Positions 15,498 to 23,288 of a DNA stretch of 39,331 nt are shown here, one piece after another; within the stretch, counting starts at the first letter, position 1; the number at the start of each line of letters is the position of its first letter. The notes under the pieces are model-generated. The model was not told the origin of the DNA and searched no databases. It was given only the letters and a program-made list of their open reading frames with translations. A program made the position numbers and the translations under genes. The DNA is from CALXXL01 sp964512385 (GTDB lineage: Bacteria > Verrucomicrobiota > Lentisphaeria > Victivallales > Victivallaceae). The stretch lies in NCBI GenBank assembly GCA_964512385.1, contig CAZEHZ010000008.1, positions 1 through 39,331 of the forward strand, written 5' to 3'.

Positions 15498-16820
15498 ATG
15501 ACAAAAAGATACATGGCGTTTCGCCGTTATTTGGCTAACGGATTATGGCGTAATTCAACTTATGAATTATCGTGGGTTCAACGTCTCGGAGTGCACTTTC
15601 TGCGGTTGCTGATGATGCTGTGCACCACTTTAAAATCGAATCGATGTCATCTCTGGGCGTCGGCGCTGACCTATTATTCTATATTTACTTTAGTGCCGGT
15701 AATTGCGCTGGGCATCGGCATTGCCAAAGGTTTTGGGCTGGACGAACATTTAAAGGATTACTTAAACAAGCAATTCGCCAATAATCCGCAAATGCTGGAT
15801 TACATTTAAAACTTTGCGGAAAAGGCTCTGGAGCACACCAAATTCGGCATCGTAGCCGGAATCGGCGTATTCATGTTGTTGTTTGCGGTAATAAAGATGC
15901 TTAGCAACATAGAAAGCGCCTTTAATTTTATTTGGGGCATTCACAATCAGCGGCCGTTGCTGTTGAAAGCGAGTTATTATTTGTCGGTATTATTGATTTG
16001 CCCGGTGTTTCTGATTGCGGCCGGCAGTGCCACGGCCATGATGAATAACGCATTAGCGGCACTGGGGGCGCATTATGTGCTGTATCCGTTCACAATTATC
16101 GGCATGAAGTTCATTCCGTTTGTGATGGTATGGATAATTTTTACGTTAATTTATAAGATGCTGCCGCACACCAAGGTACAGCTAAAAGCGGCGATAGTCG
16201 GGGCGGTGGTGGCCGGAACGTTGTATCAATTTCTGCAAATCGGATTTTTTGCTTTACAGATTGCGTTATCGCAATATAATGCGATATACGGCAGTTTTTC
16301 GGCGTTGCCGTTGTTTTTAATCTATCTGCAACTGTCTTGGATTATTCTGTTGTTCGGCACACAAATTTCATTCATCTGTCAAAACTTTCATAATATTGAT
16401 GTTGCCCCGCACGGCACCAAACTTACGCCGTACTTCCGGCGTAAGCTCTACTTGGCGGTCAGCTCTGCCGTGGTACAGCGTTATATAGATTTGCGGCCGC
16501 CGCTTACTGATGCGGAGATTGCCGGAATGTTTAAACTGCCGCCCCGGGTGGCAAATAAGATATTAGACAATTTGTGCATCGCCAAAATTTTGATTCCGGC
16601 CCCCAGTTTAACTGCTCCGACCGAGGTACACTATTTGCCATTACTGCCGCCGGAACAGATGACGGTATATAATGTTTTGCGCCGCTGCGACAACATTGGC
16701 CGGGGCTTGCCGCCGATATTGTCGGATGAATTGAGCAACAAAATCGACAAACTGTTGTCTGATTATTATAGTGAAACAGTCAATTCGCATTACAACATCA
16801 AACTGCAGGATATAAGGTAA
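15498..16820 (+). pseudogene. YihY/BrkB-family membrane protein interrupted by one in-frame TAA
   Basis: Two frame-matched pieces (103 codons from 15498, then 336 after the stop) together make a normal YihY-family polytopic membrane protein of about 440 residues. The TAA at 15807-15809 falls in the segment MLDYI-stop-NFAEKALEHTKFG, inside the first conserved region. The downstream part keeps the family pattern: VIKMLSNIESAFNFIWG, several hydrophobic helices, and PLFLIYLQLSWIILLFG. A C-terminal winged-helix-like region (LTDAEIAGMFKLPP) follows. An AAGGGA precedes the ATG. Everything except that codon is intact, pointing to a very recent nonsense mutation or a base error. Internal re-initiation at 15873 would lose the first helices. 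The role of the family is not firmly established. Confidence 0.88.
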
Positions 16821-16826
16821 CGCATT

Positions 16827-18026
16827 ATGGCGGACTACACATATAAAGATTTGTCGGTAGGAACTGGCACCGGGTTGGAGCGTTTGGTGCTGGAAAACGG
16901 CGGCACCTCCTATAACATAAAGGTGTATGATGAAGGCGAACTGCATGTGGTGGACGGCACGGCGTCAGGAACCGTAATCTCCGGCGGATGTCAAGTAATT
17001 TACGCTCAAGGCGTCGCCAAAGACACCCAAATTCAGTCCGGTGGCCGTCAGCAGGTCTTTTACGGCGGCCATGCCGAAAATACGGTGATAGAGAACAACG
17101 CCACGCAGTGGGTAAACTCCTCTACGGCCGACAACAGCATAGTGCAGTCCAAGGGCATGCAGCATGTCTCAAAAGGCTCGATAGTGCGGGAGACCAAAAT
17201 TGAGTCCGGCGGCACCATGCGGCTGTATAAATCGACGGCGGAAGATCTCACCGTGGCCGCCGGCGGGCAGTTGATAATTTACGACGGAGCGGTAATCAGC
17301 GGGAGTTTGTCCACCGCCGGCACGGTTCGGCTGGTATCCGGGCAGGCCGACTTGTCCCACGCTGATATCAGCGTGAATCTGGACCATGCCGCCCCCAAAA
17401 ACACATATATGTTCAATAATCTGCAAAATCTGCAAATTACCGGCTTAACTTTGCAAATCAATCAGGTTCCGACGGTATCTGAACTGAAAATTGCCGAAAA
17501 GATTCCGTCCAATCTGCAAATCACCCTGAACGGCCAAAAGTTTACCGACCTTGCCGCCGCCCGGTTGCGCTGGAAAAATCATACCTTAAGTTTTAAAGTG
17601 GAAAACGCTGAATTGTCTTTACGTTGTGAAGCCGGTCAAGACGGTTATAAAGGAAAATTTACTTTAAACGGCGCCGAAAACGCCGTAGCATTAAGAGGCA
17701 ATACCATATATATTTACAACGGTGAAGTACCGCAGCAGCTTTTGTTGCCCGCCGGAGCCGAACTGGTGGATATAAAAGATGTGAATAATGACGGATTGGC
17801 CGATATTATCCTGTTGAATCAAGGCCGGACAACCATACTTTACTCCGATGGCAACAATGGTTTTATTACGGCTCCGGCCGAAAATACAAGCAGCGACTGG
17901 TTGCCTTTAACTCAAGGCTTTACCAATGATTTTATCCTCGCTTCCCCGCAGTTTGCCACCGTTAATTTAGACGACTGGTCGCCGCTGATTGATGGCTTAG
18001 ATACAATTATAACGATTAAAAAATAG
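16827..18026 (+). CDS. passenger strand-loop-strand repeat protein with FG-GAP-like C-terminal motif
   Basis: The 399-residue protein begins, without a signal peptide, with about six 19-residue AIDA-type strand-loop-strand repeats (about 48-160). The pattern is T-x-I-x-S-G-G-x-Q-x-V-x-x-G-G-x-A, as in TVISGGCQVIYAQGVAKDT, and it decays towards the end. Such repeats stack as a beta helix in autotransporter passengers. A middle region (about 165-300) is unrecognised. DVNNDGLADIILL (318-330) is a calcium-loop motif of the FG-GAP/VCBS type. No autotransporter beta-barrel is present. The ATG has AAGGTAA 8 bases upstream and lies six bases after the yihY frame, so the two are co-transcribed. Cell-surface or secreted glycan-related roles are guesses. 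Confidence 0.75.
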   Translation: MADYTYKDLSVGTGTGLERLVLENGGTSYNIKVYDEGELHVVDGTASGTVISGGCQVIYAQGVAKDTQIQSGGRQQVFYGGHAENTVIENNATQWVNSSTADNSIVQSKGMQHVSKGSIVRETKIESGGTMRLYKSTAEDLTVAAGGQLIIYDGAVISGSLSTAGTVRLVSGQADLSHADISVNLDHAAPKNTYMFNNLQNLQITGLTLQINQVPTVSELKIAEKIPSNLQITLNGQKFTDLAAARLRWKNHTLSFKVENAELSLRCEAGQDGYKGKFTLNGAENAVALRGNTIYIYNGEVPQQLLLPAGAELVDIKDVNNDGLADIILLNQGRTTILYSDGNNGFITAPAENTSSDWLPLTQGFTNDFILASPQFATVNLDDWSPLIDGLDTIITIKK

Positions 18027-18064
18027 AAAAACTTAAACTTCTTTAAAAAAGTTACTTCCTACGT

Positions 18065-18092
18065 TTGACAAACCAAAAAAGTGTACTACTGT
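18065..18092 (+). promoter_or_regulatory. candidate promoter of the TIM-barrel gene at 18142
   Basis: A perfect TTGACA (18065-18070) is followed after 16 bases by TACTGT (18087-18092), a weak -10, about 50 bases before the start codon. Confidence 0.3.
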
Positions 18093-18141
18093 AATGACAA
18101 ATTAATTCTTATTAATCAACGTTATTGGGAAGTGCATTATA

Positions 18142-19452
18142 ATGAGTATGTGGGTAAAAATGTTGCCGCCGTCGCCGGTTATGGCTCCGGTGCCGGTGGA
18201 TATGCGGATAAGTTATCAGAGTCCGGATTGCGGATTAACGGTAAAAAGTTATGTGGAGTACAACGGTGAACGGCGGGAAATTTATTCCGCCGCACCGGAA
18301 CTCGGCGTCAATAATTGGCAGTCCGCCCAGTTTAAGTTTGACGGTTCTAAACAACCCGGCTTGAATCATTTTACCTTTGAAGTTACCGATGCAAACGGCA
18401 AAGTGGTGGAATCCTGCCATGAAACGCTGGAAGTTTTTGCCGGTGCCACCCGCTCGCCCGGCTTGATCGACGGCGCCTGGTGCGGAATGTATCACTGGAG
18501 TGAAGCGGAAGGCCGTTTATGGAATAAGGAATTAAAGCAGTTTACCGCCGAAGATTGGCAGAATTTAGTCCGCGATATGCACAAGTTGGGGATGCATGTA
18601 ATTATTCTGCAGGAGTTGTTCCGTAATGAACAATACTACGGCAAACATGATATGGAGCAGACCGGATATTTCGGTAAAGCATTTTATCCCTCGGCACTGT
18701 ACCCCGGCCGGATGGACATTGCCTGCAATGACCCGGTGGAAGCAATTATGGCGGCGGCGGATGACTTGGGCATGGCGGTACTGCCCGGCGTGGGCATGTA
18801 TGCCTGGTTTGACTTTACCCCCGGCTCGCTGGAGTGGCATAAAAAAGTGGCTAAGGAGATTTTTGACCGTTACGGCCATCATAAGTCGTTCTTCGGCTGG
18901 TATATTTCGGAAGAAGTTTTTGGTGAATTGAAGTACGGGCCGGGCAATGCCGACACGGAAAAATACATTGTGGACTTTTTTCATGAATTCCGTGAATTTA
19001 AAAACACCATGAATCCGGCTCTGCCGGTAATGCTGGCGCCGAACTGCTTCTATGTAAACCGTACAGAGGAAACTTGGCGTAAACTGGCACGGGAACTGGA
19101 TATTATTTGCCCGTTTGCCTTCCACCGCATGAACCCGGATGACTTAAGCTGTGCCGAGGTTATTGCCTTATTCCAGAATATTGTCGACGAAAACGGTGCG
19201 CATTTATGGCTGGATTTGGAGGTGTTTAATTTTACTGATGATATGGCGTTGTACCCGCGTGAAGTGGAAAGCATTGTAAACGAGTTGCTGACATTTGAGA
19301 ATTTTGAAAAGATTCTCTGCTATCAGTATCCGGGCTTGTTTAACGCCCCAGGCACCCGGCTCACACCGGGTGGACCGCAAACGGTAGAACATTTCAAGCG
19401 TTATTTTGAATATTATCAAAAACACCTTGCCGAACTGCGCAAGCAGAAGTAG
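18142..19452 (+). CDS. cytoplasmic TIM-barrel protein, glycosidase-like (DUF4434-like)
   Basis: The 436-residue protein has an N-terminal beta-rich segment (about 20-105) resembling an Ig-like domain and a TIM-barrel-like region after it. It shows FTAEDWQNLVRDMHKLGMHVIILQE (split here only for description), then GMAVLPGVGMYAWFD, SFFGWYISEEVFGE and VMLAPNCFY. The last two look like a barrel strand with a conserved Glu pair and its neighbour. This pattern recalls DUF4434, a glycoside-hydrolase-like family. No signal peptide is seen, so it would act inside the cell unless the start is misjudged; the upstream GGGAAG is about 10 bases from the ATG. A strong terminator follows at 19462. Substrate unknown. 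Confidence 0.6.
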   Translation: MSMWVKMLPPSPVMAPVPVDMRISYQSPDCGLTVKSYVEYNGERREIYSAAPELGVNNWQSAQFKFDGSKQPGLNHFTFEVTDANGKVVESCHETLEVFAGATRSPGLIDGAWCGMYHWSEAEGRLWNKELKQFTAEDWQNLVRDMHKLGMHVIILQELFRNEQYYGKHDMEQTGYFGKAFYPSALYPGRMDIACNDPVEAIMAAADDLGMAVLPGVGMYAWFDFTPGSLEWHKKVAKEIFDRYGHHKSFFGWYISEEVFGELKYGPGNADTEKYIVDFFHEFREFKNTMNPALPVMLAPNCFYVNRTEETWRKLARELDIICPFAFHRMNPDDLSCAEVIALFQNIVDENGAHLWLDLEVFNFTDDMALYPREVESIVNELLTFENFEKILCYQYPGLFNAPGTRLTPGGPQTVEHFKRYFEYYQKHLAELRKQK

Positions 19453-19461
19453 TCCGCACTA

Positions 19462-19498
19462 AACCGCATTCCGGAGTTGATTCCGGATGCGGTTTTTT
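19462..19498 (+). terminator. terminator after the TIM-barrel gene
   Basis: AACCGCAT (19462-19469) plus CCGGA pairs with TCCGG plus ATGCGGTT (19482-19494), with one bulged T, followed by a T run. It separates the two glycosidase-like genes into different transcripts or attenuates the second. Confidence 0.85.
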
Positions 19499-19528
19499 AT
19501 TCAGTAAAAATCGAATGGAGAACAGTTT

Positions 19529-21019
19529 ATGAGATTTTTTCCACATTGGCGAACCGCCGTATTCAGCAGTTTATTGCTGGCCGGCTTAACGGTAAATGCC
19601 GAATTTCAAGACACGGCGGAACGTAAATCCGCCCGTCGGGAAACGTTTCTGCAGGGGCGCAGTGTACAGATAGACACTACTTTTCCGTATTATCAGAATC
19701 GCTCCGGCGAGAGCATTGCCCACGAAATTCGGGTAAACGGTTTTGATGCGGTGTTTTACATCTTAATGCGGCCGGAACAGATGCGTGAAGATGTTGGCGA
19801 TGCGCTGAAATCCATGGATATCGGGCTGGGGATAATGACGGCGCCGGCGCAGATAAATTTTTCTCCGGCGGATCTGGACACTATGCTGCCGGCAAACTGG
19901 CGTGAATGGCAGGTAAAATTTACCCGTCCGTCCGATCCTTATACTTTTATCGGGCTGGTTTATCCGGAGTATAATGCGTGGTATAAAGATTTTCTGCACA
20001 GCGTAATGCGCCGTATGGCGTTTGATGCGTTCACTTTTGCCGAAATTCATTTCCCGATTTATAATGGTCTGGAACAGAATCCGATATATTACGGCGACAT
20101 CAGCGAAAACTTTCAGAAAGCGTTTTTAGCGGCAACCGGAGCCGAATTTTTTCCGGATTTCACGAATCCGGAGCATCCGAATTTTTATAAAAAACACCCG
20201 GAAATTTACCAAAAACTGGTGGAATTTCGGGTAAATGCCGTCAATTCGTTTTATAATGACATTGTAAACGGAAAAAACGGCATGCGGGAACACTACCCGG
20301 ACATTGTGTTTGCCACTTGGACGCTGGGCAGTGCCGAGCCGGACGCTTTAACCAAACTGCGTGAATGGGAAGGCAATGATGTACCCGGCATGATAAAAGC
20401 GGTTCGGCCGGATATCCATTATGTTCAGACCCATGCGCCGGACTGGTGCGACCCGTCCCTGCCGGCGGATTATCCGCTGAAATACGCCGATTTTTTTGCG
20501 GCTATCCGCACCGCCGATGCTAAAGTAAAGATTGGTTTGCAGTCTGATTTTGGTTCTCAAGGCCCGATGCGTCGGAATAATGAGTGGGCGGAAAAGTTTT
20601 ATAAGACCTGTAATGACATGAATATAGACGCCACCACCTATTATGAATTCGGCTTGCGGTCAGAAATTTATGATGCGGCGCCGGAGTTGCGGGATATTTT
20701 GGTAAAAGACAAGCAAATCTGGTTGATTTTTGACCAGCGTTTGGCCGGAAATGCACCGGAAATCCTGAAAAATCGCGAGTTAATCGGGCGTTGGCAACAA
20801 AAATACAAAATCGTCAATGCGGAATGGGACGGAAATATCGTCAAAATAACCACCGACCGGCAACCCCGTCAGGGTGAAGCGGTAACGCTGGATATCTCCG
20901 GCCTGCAGGATGACCCGTCAGTGCGTTTTGCCTGGGCCACCGCCGATCCGAACCGTGGCGGCCAAGGGCAAATAAACACGGTGCCGGAAAACACCGTTGT
21001 TACCCTAATGGTGCGTTAG
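19529..21019 (+). CDS. secreted glycosidase-like protein of unknown family
   Basis: The 496-residue protein starts with a clear signal peptide: basic MRFFPHWR, hydrophobic VFSSLLLAGLTV, and a probable cleavage after NA-E near residue 25. The mature part looks like a (beta/alpha)8 enzyme: VNGFDAVFYILMRPEQM, GIMTAPAQINF, FDAFTFAEIHFPIYNG with a candidate catalytic Glu, IVFATWTLG, and IGLQSDFGSQ. A short C-terminal beta-sandwich-like segment follows (about 420-496, with ITTDRQPRQGEAVTLDISG). GGAGA lies 7 bases before the ATG. It probably acts in the periplasm or outside on a polysaccharide. I do not recognise a named family, and the reaction is not assigned. Confidence 0.6.
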   Translation: MRFFPHWRTAVFSSLLLAGLTVNAEFQDTAERKSARRETFLQGRSVQIDTTFPYYQNRSGESIAHEIRVNGFDAVFYILMRPEQMREDVGDALKSMDIGLGIMTAPAQINFSPADLDTMLPANWREWQVKFTRPSDPYTFIGLVYPEYNAWYKDFLHSVMRRMAFDAFTFAEIHFPIYNGLEQNPIYYGDISENFQKAFLAATGAEFFPDFTNPEHPNFYKKHPEIYQKLVEFRVNAVNSFYNDIVNGKNGMREHYPDIVFATWTLGSAEPDALTKLREWEGNDVPGMIKAVRPDIHYVQTHAPDWCDPSLPADYPLKYADFFAAIRTADAKVKIGLQSDFGSQGPMRRNNEWAEKFYKTCNDMNIDATTYYEFGLRSEIYDAAPELRDILVKDKQIWLIFDQRLAGNAPEILKNRELIGRWQQKYKIVNAEWDGNIVKITTDRQPRQGEAVTLDISGLQDDPSVRFAWATADPNRGGQGQINTVPENTVVTLMVR

Positions 21020-21032
21020 GGATAAAAGAAGA

Positions 21033-21054
21033 AGCCGATTTTGCATAATCGGCT
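21033..21054. repeat. intergenic repeat, copy C (palindrome)
   Basis: AGCCGATT (21033-21040) and AATCGGCT (21047-21054) form a perfect 8-base-pair hairpin around TTGCAT. The core TTTTGCATaATCG matches the repeat copies at 7073, 7213 and 21116 with one difference. Confidence 0.65.
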
Positions 21055-21060
21055 AAAATA

Positions 21061-21099
21061 AAAAACTGCCGGCACTCACCATTAGAGTCGGCAGTTTTT
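21061..21099. terminator. bidirectional terminator between convergent genes
   Basis: AAAAACTGCCG (21061-21071) pairs with CGGCAGTTTTT (21089-21099), with A and T runs on either side. It can end transcription of the secreted protein gene (+) and of holA (-). Confidence 0.85.
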
Positions 21100-21115
21100 T
21101 TATATCCCAATCGTA

Positions 21116-21134
21116 TAGTCGATAATGCAAAAGG
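21116..21134 (-). repeat. intergenic repeat, copy D
   Basis: TAGTCGATAATGCAAAAGG, an exact inverse match of 7213-7231. Its left part also pairs with ATTATCaACTA (21138-21148) as an 11-base stem with one mismatch, so it could fold in RNA. Confidence 0.7.
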
Positions 21135-21204
21135 TGAATTATCAACTATTTATGTAACTTTTTAAATTTAACATTTTAATCGCTGGTTTGGCCTTATCGA
21201 CGAA

Positions 21205-22305
21205 TTATGCGGTAACTTTTACAATCAAATCTTCCAGAATCATCCGGCTGTCGCCGCCGCCGGACACCATTCTGCGATTAGCCTCCAGCAGAGCTTTATA
21301 CGCCTGCGCCAGCTTTTTTTCCGGAAAAATCATTGCCGATTCCACCAGTTTGTAAGCCCGGAACGGATGTATTTTCAGCAGCATATTATTCGGGAATTGC
21401 GCCTTTAACTCCTCCGGCACATTATAGAAATAATTGCGGCTGACCGTGGTTAAACCAAGTTCATCCATGGCTAAACGAGTATCTAAAATATCCTTAAATC
21501 CCCGAATTGCCTGAAAAATCAAACTCAACTCCACATTATTGCCGCCGCCGCGTAAGTTGCGCATTTCCCTGATTGAGATATCGGCCAGTTTTAATGCCGT
21601 TACCCGATCGCCTTCCGTTAAAGCTCTGGCAAACTCCCAGCCTAACGCCTCCGGAGTTCTGCTGCAAATATTGCGGCAAACCTGTAAGGTAATCAATTTT
21701 TCATCACCCAGATAGGTGGCCAGTTTTTCGATCTCTTTTTGCAACCGGCCGAAATCGGACCCGACCGCCGAAATCAAAAATTCCATTGCATCATCGGCAA
21801 TCTGTTTTTTTTGTTGTTTGGCCAAAGCGGTAATCCGTTCGGCCTGATTGCGTGAGTAGTCCTTGTCGGCCAGCTCCGCTTTTTTATAAAAGTCGCACAC
21901 GGCGCCTGGCACATTTTTAAACGCCTTGGCCAAACTGGTGCGTAAATCCAACCCCGGCCCATCAATCACCACGGCAATTTCCGGCGGCAAATCCTGTTTA
22001 AAAAAAGCCAAAATCTGTGCCTGTAATCTTGCCATCTCCTTATCCGCCGCCGCATTTAAGGCATCAAAACCGGTAAAATGGCAAAGCCAAATCACCTTTT
22101 GCGCACTTAAAAATGGCGGTGTAGCCAAAGCGACAAAGAACTGTCCCACCACCTCCGCCACGCTTAACTGGTCAGAGTCGCCACGGATAATTTCCAAATC
22201 TGCGCACGACTCAAAATCCTCGCCGCATAAACTGCTCACATGCTCACGCGCCCGGGATTTTATCGCAAACTCATCGTTGCCGCTGACCAGAAAAAACCTG
22301 CTCAT
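21205..22305 (-). CDS. holA: DNA polymerase III delta subunit
   Basis: Clamp-loader subunit that opens the beta ring (DnaN, also encoded in this window). The 366 residues show the HolA pattern: N-terminal FFLVSGNDEFAIKSRAREHV, SAQKVIWLCHF for the first Rossmann-like domain, and AVGSDFGRLQKEIEKLATY in the middle. The helical C-terminal collar region ends in AYKALLEANRRMVSGGGDSRMILEDLI. The ATG at 22305 uses an AGGAT located at the end of arnC, whose stop lies six bases upstream. A replication gene is therefore translationally linked to the last gene of an envelope operon. The terminator at 21061 is 100 bases beyond its stop. Confidence 0.88.
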   Translation of the reverse strand: MSRFFLVSGNDEFAIKSRAREHVSSLCGEDFESCADLEIIRGDSDQLSVAEVVGQFFVALATPPFLSAQKVIWLCHFTGFDALNAAADKEMARLQAQILAFFKQDLPPEIAVVIDGPGLDLRTSLAKAFKNVPGAVCDFYKKAELADKDYSRNQAERITALAKQQKKQIADDAMEFLISAVGSDFGRLQKEIEKLATYLGDEKLITLQVCRNICSRTPEALGWEFARALTEGDRVTALKLADISIREMRNLRGGGNNVELSLIFQAIRGFKDILDTRLAMDELGLTTVSRNYFYNVPEELKAQFPNNMLLKIHPFRAYKLVESAMIFPEKKLAQAYKALLEANRRMVSGGGDSRMILEDLIVKVTA

Positions 22306-22310
22306 ATTCT

Positions 22311-23288
22311 TTAATCCTGATCTTTACGGCCAATAATTTTTTCAATAAAATACGGCGGGCGCTGACGCACGTCATTATAAACCCGGCCAATGTATTCACC
22401 CTGTAACCCCATCCCCACCAGCAACATGCCGATAAAGATAAAAGCAATAGCAAATAGCATGAATACGCCGTTCATACCCCAGCTGTCGCCATGCGGCAAT
22501 GCAAAACGCAGTACAATCATCACCAACGCCAGCAGGAAGCCGAAAAATGCCGAAACCGACCCTAAATAGAACAACATCCGCAGAGGGAAAGTTGTCATAC
22601 AAGTCAACATATTAAACTGTAAATTGATCAGTTTTAAAAGCGAGTATTTAGAATCTCCCACGGCGCGTTCGGCGTGCGACACCGGAATTTCGCAAGTTTT
22701 GCGGGCAAAACTATTGCTTAAAATCGGGATAAACGTTGTAGTTTCCCGGCACTGCAGCATAGCCTCTACAATATGGCGGCGATAAGCCCGCAACATACAG
22801 CCGTAATCGCACATATCCACGCCGGTTGCTTTTTGCGCCACTTTGTTCACAATTTTAGATGCATATCGGCGGAACATGGTATCCTTGCGATTCTGACGCA
22901 CCGTGCCGACCACGTCATTGCCCTCTTTTGCCGCCGCCAGCAGATTCGGAATTTCCTCCGGCGGGTTCTGCAAATCGGCGTCCAGAGTAATAATCAAGTC
23001 GCCCCGCACCTGAGAGAATCCGGCCATAATTGCCGAGTGCTGTCCATAGTTGCGGTTCAGAATAATGCTGATTACCTCCTCCGGATTTTCCATGGACGCT
23101 TTCTGCATAATTTCGGGCGACGAATCCCGACTGCCGTCGTCAATCAGTAACAGTTCAAATTTGATATTGCATTTCCGGCAAGCCGCCAGAGTGCGGTCAA
23201 TCAACTCCTGTAAACACCCCTCTTCGTTGTACACGGGCACCACCACGCTCATGGTGGTAATTACATCAACACGTTTAATTTTGTTCAT
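22311..23288 (-). CDS. arnC: undecaprenyl-phosphate 4-deoxy-4-formamido-L-arabinose transferase (ArnC-like)
   Basis: GT2 membrane enzyme that, in enterobacteria, moves Ara4-formyl-N from UDP to undecaprenyl phosphate on the cytoplasmic face. The 325 residues match ArnC closely from memory: SVVVPVYNEE, LLLIDDGSRDSS, ILNRNYGQHSAIMAGFS, ITLDADLQNPPEEIP with the DxD motif, and DYGCMLRAYRRHIVEAML. Two C-terminal membrane helices follow, ending GEYIGRVYNDVRQRPPYF. The start overlaps the end of arnT by 14 bases, with GAGGGA upstream. It belongs to an arnB-arnT-arnC unit. A dolichyl-phosphate-mannose-synthase-like relative is the alternative, but the ArnC-specific stretches argue against it. Confidence 0.85.
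   Translation of the reverse strand: MNKIKRVDVITTMSVVVPVYNEEGCLQELIDRTLAACRKCNIKFELLLIDDGSRDSSPEIMQKASMENPEEVISIILNRNYGQHSAIMAGFSQVRGDLIITLDADLQNPPEEIPNLLAAAKEGNDVVGTVRQNRKDTMFRRYASKIVNKVAQKATGVDMCDYGCMLRAYRRHIVEAMLQCRETTTFIPILSNSFARKTCEIPVSHAERAVGDSKYSLLKLINLQFNMLTCMTTFPLRMLFYLGSVSAFFGFLLALVMIVLRFALPHGDSWGMNGVFMLFAIAFIFIGMLLVGMGLQGEYIGRVYNDVRQRPPYFIEKIIGRKDQD

Noticed and set aside
15807..15809. Stop-codon recoding of the TAA in yihY
   Set aside because: TAA is the normal stop of many genes here and no readthrough element is visible. A mutation or base error is simpler.
16641..17461. Alternative frames across the strand-loop-strand gene
   Set aside because: Low-complexity codon repeats keep several frames open. 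Only the 16827 frame has repeats with a structural pattern, a ribosome-binding site and sensible length.
18027..18141. Small RNA gene before the TIM-barrel gene
   Set aside because: Only a weak AACTT/AAGTT stem and a possible promoter are present. A short leader explains the sequence.
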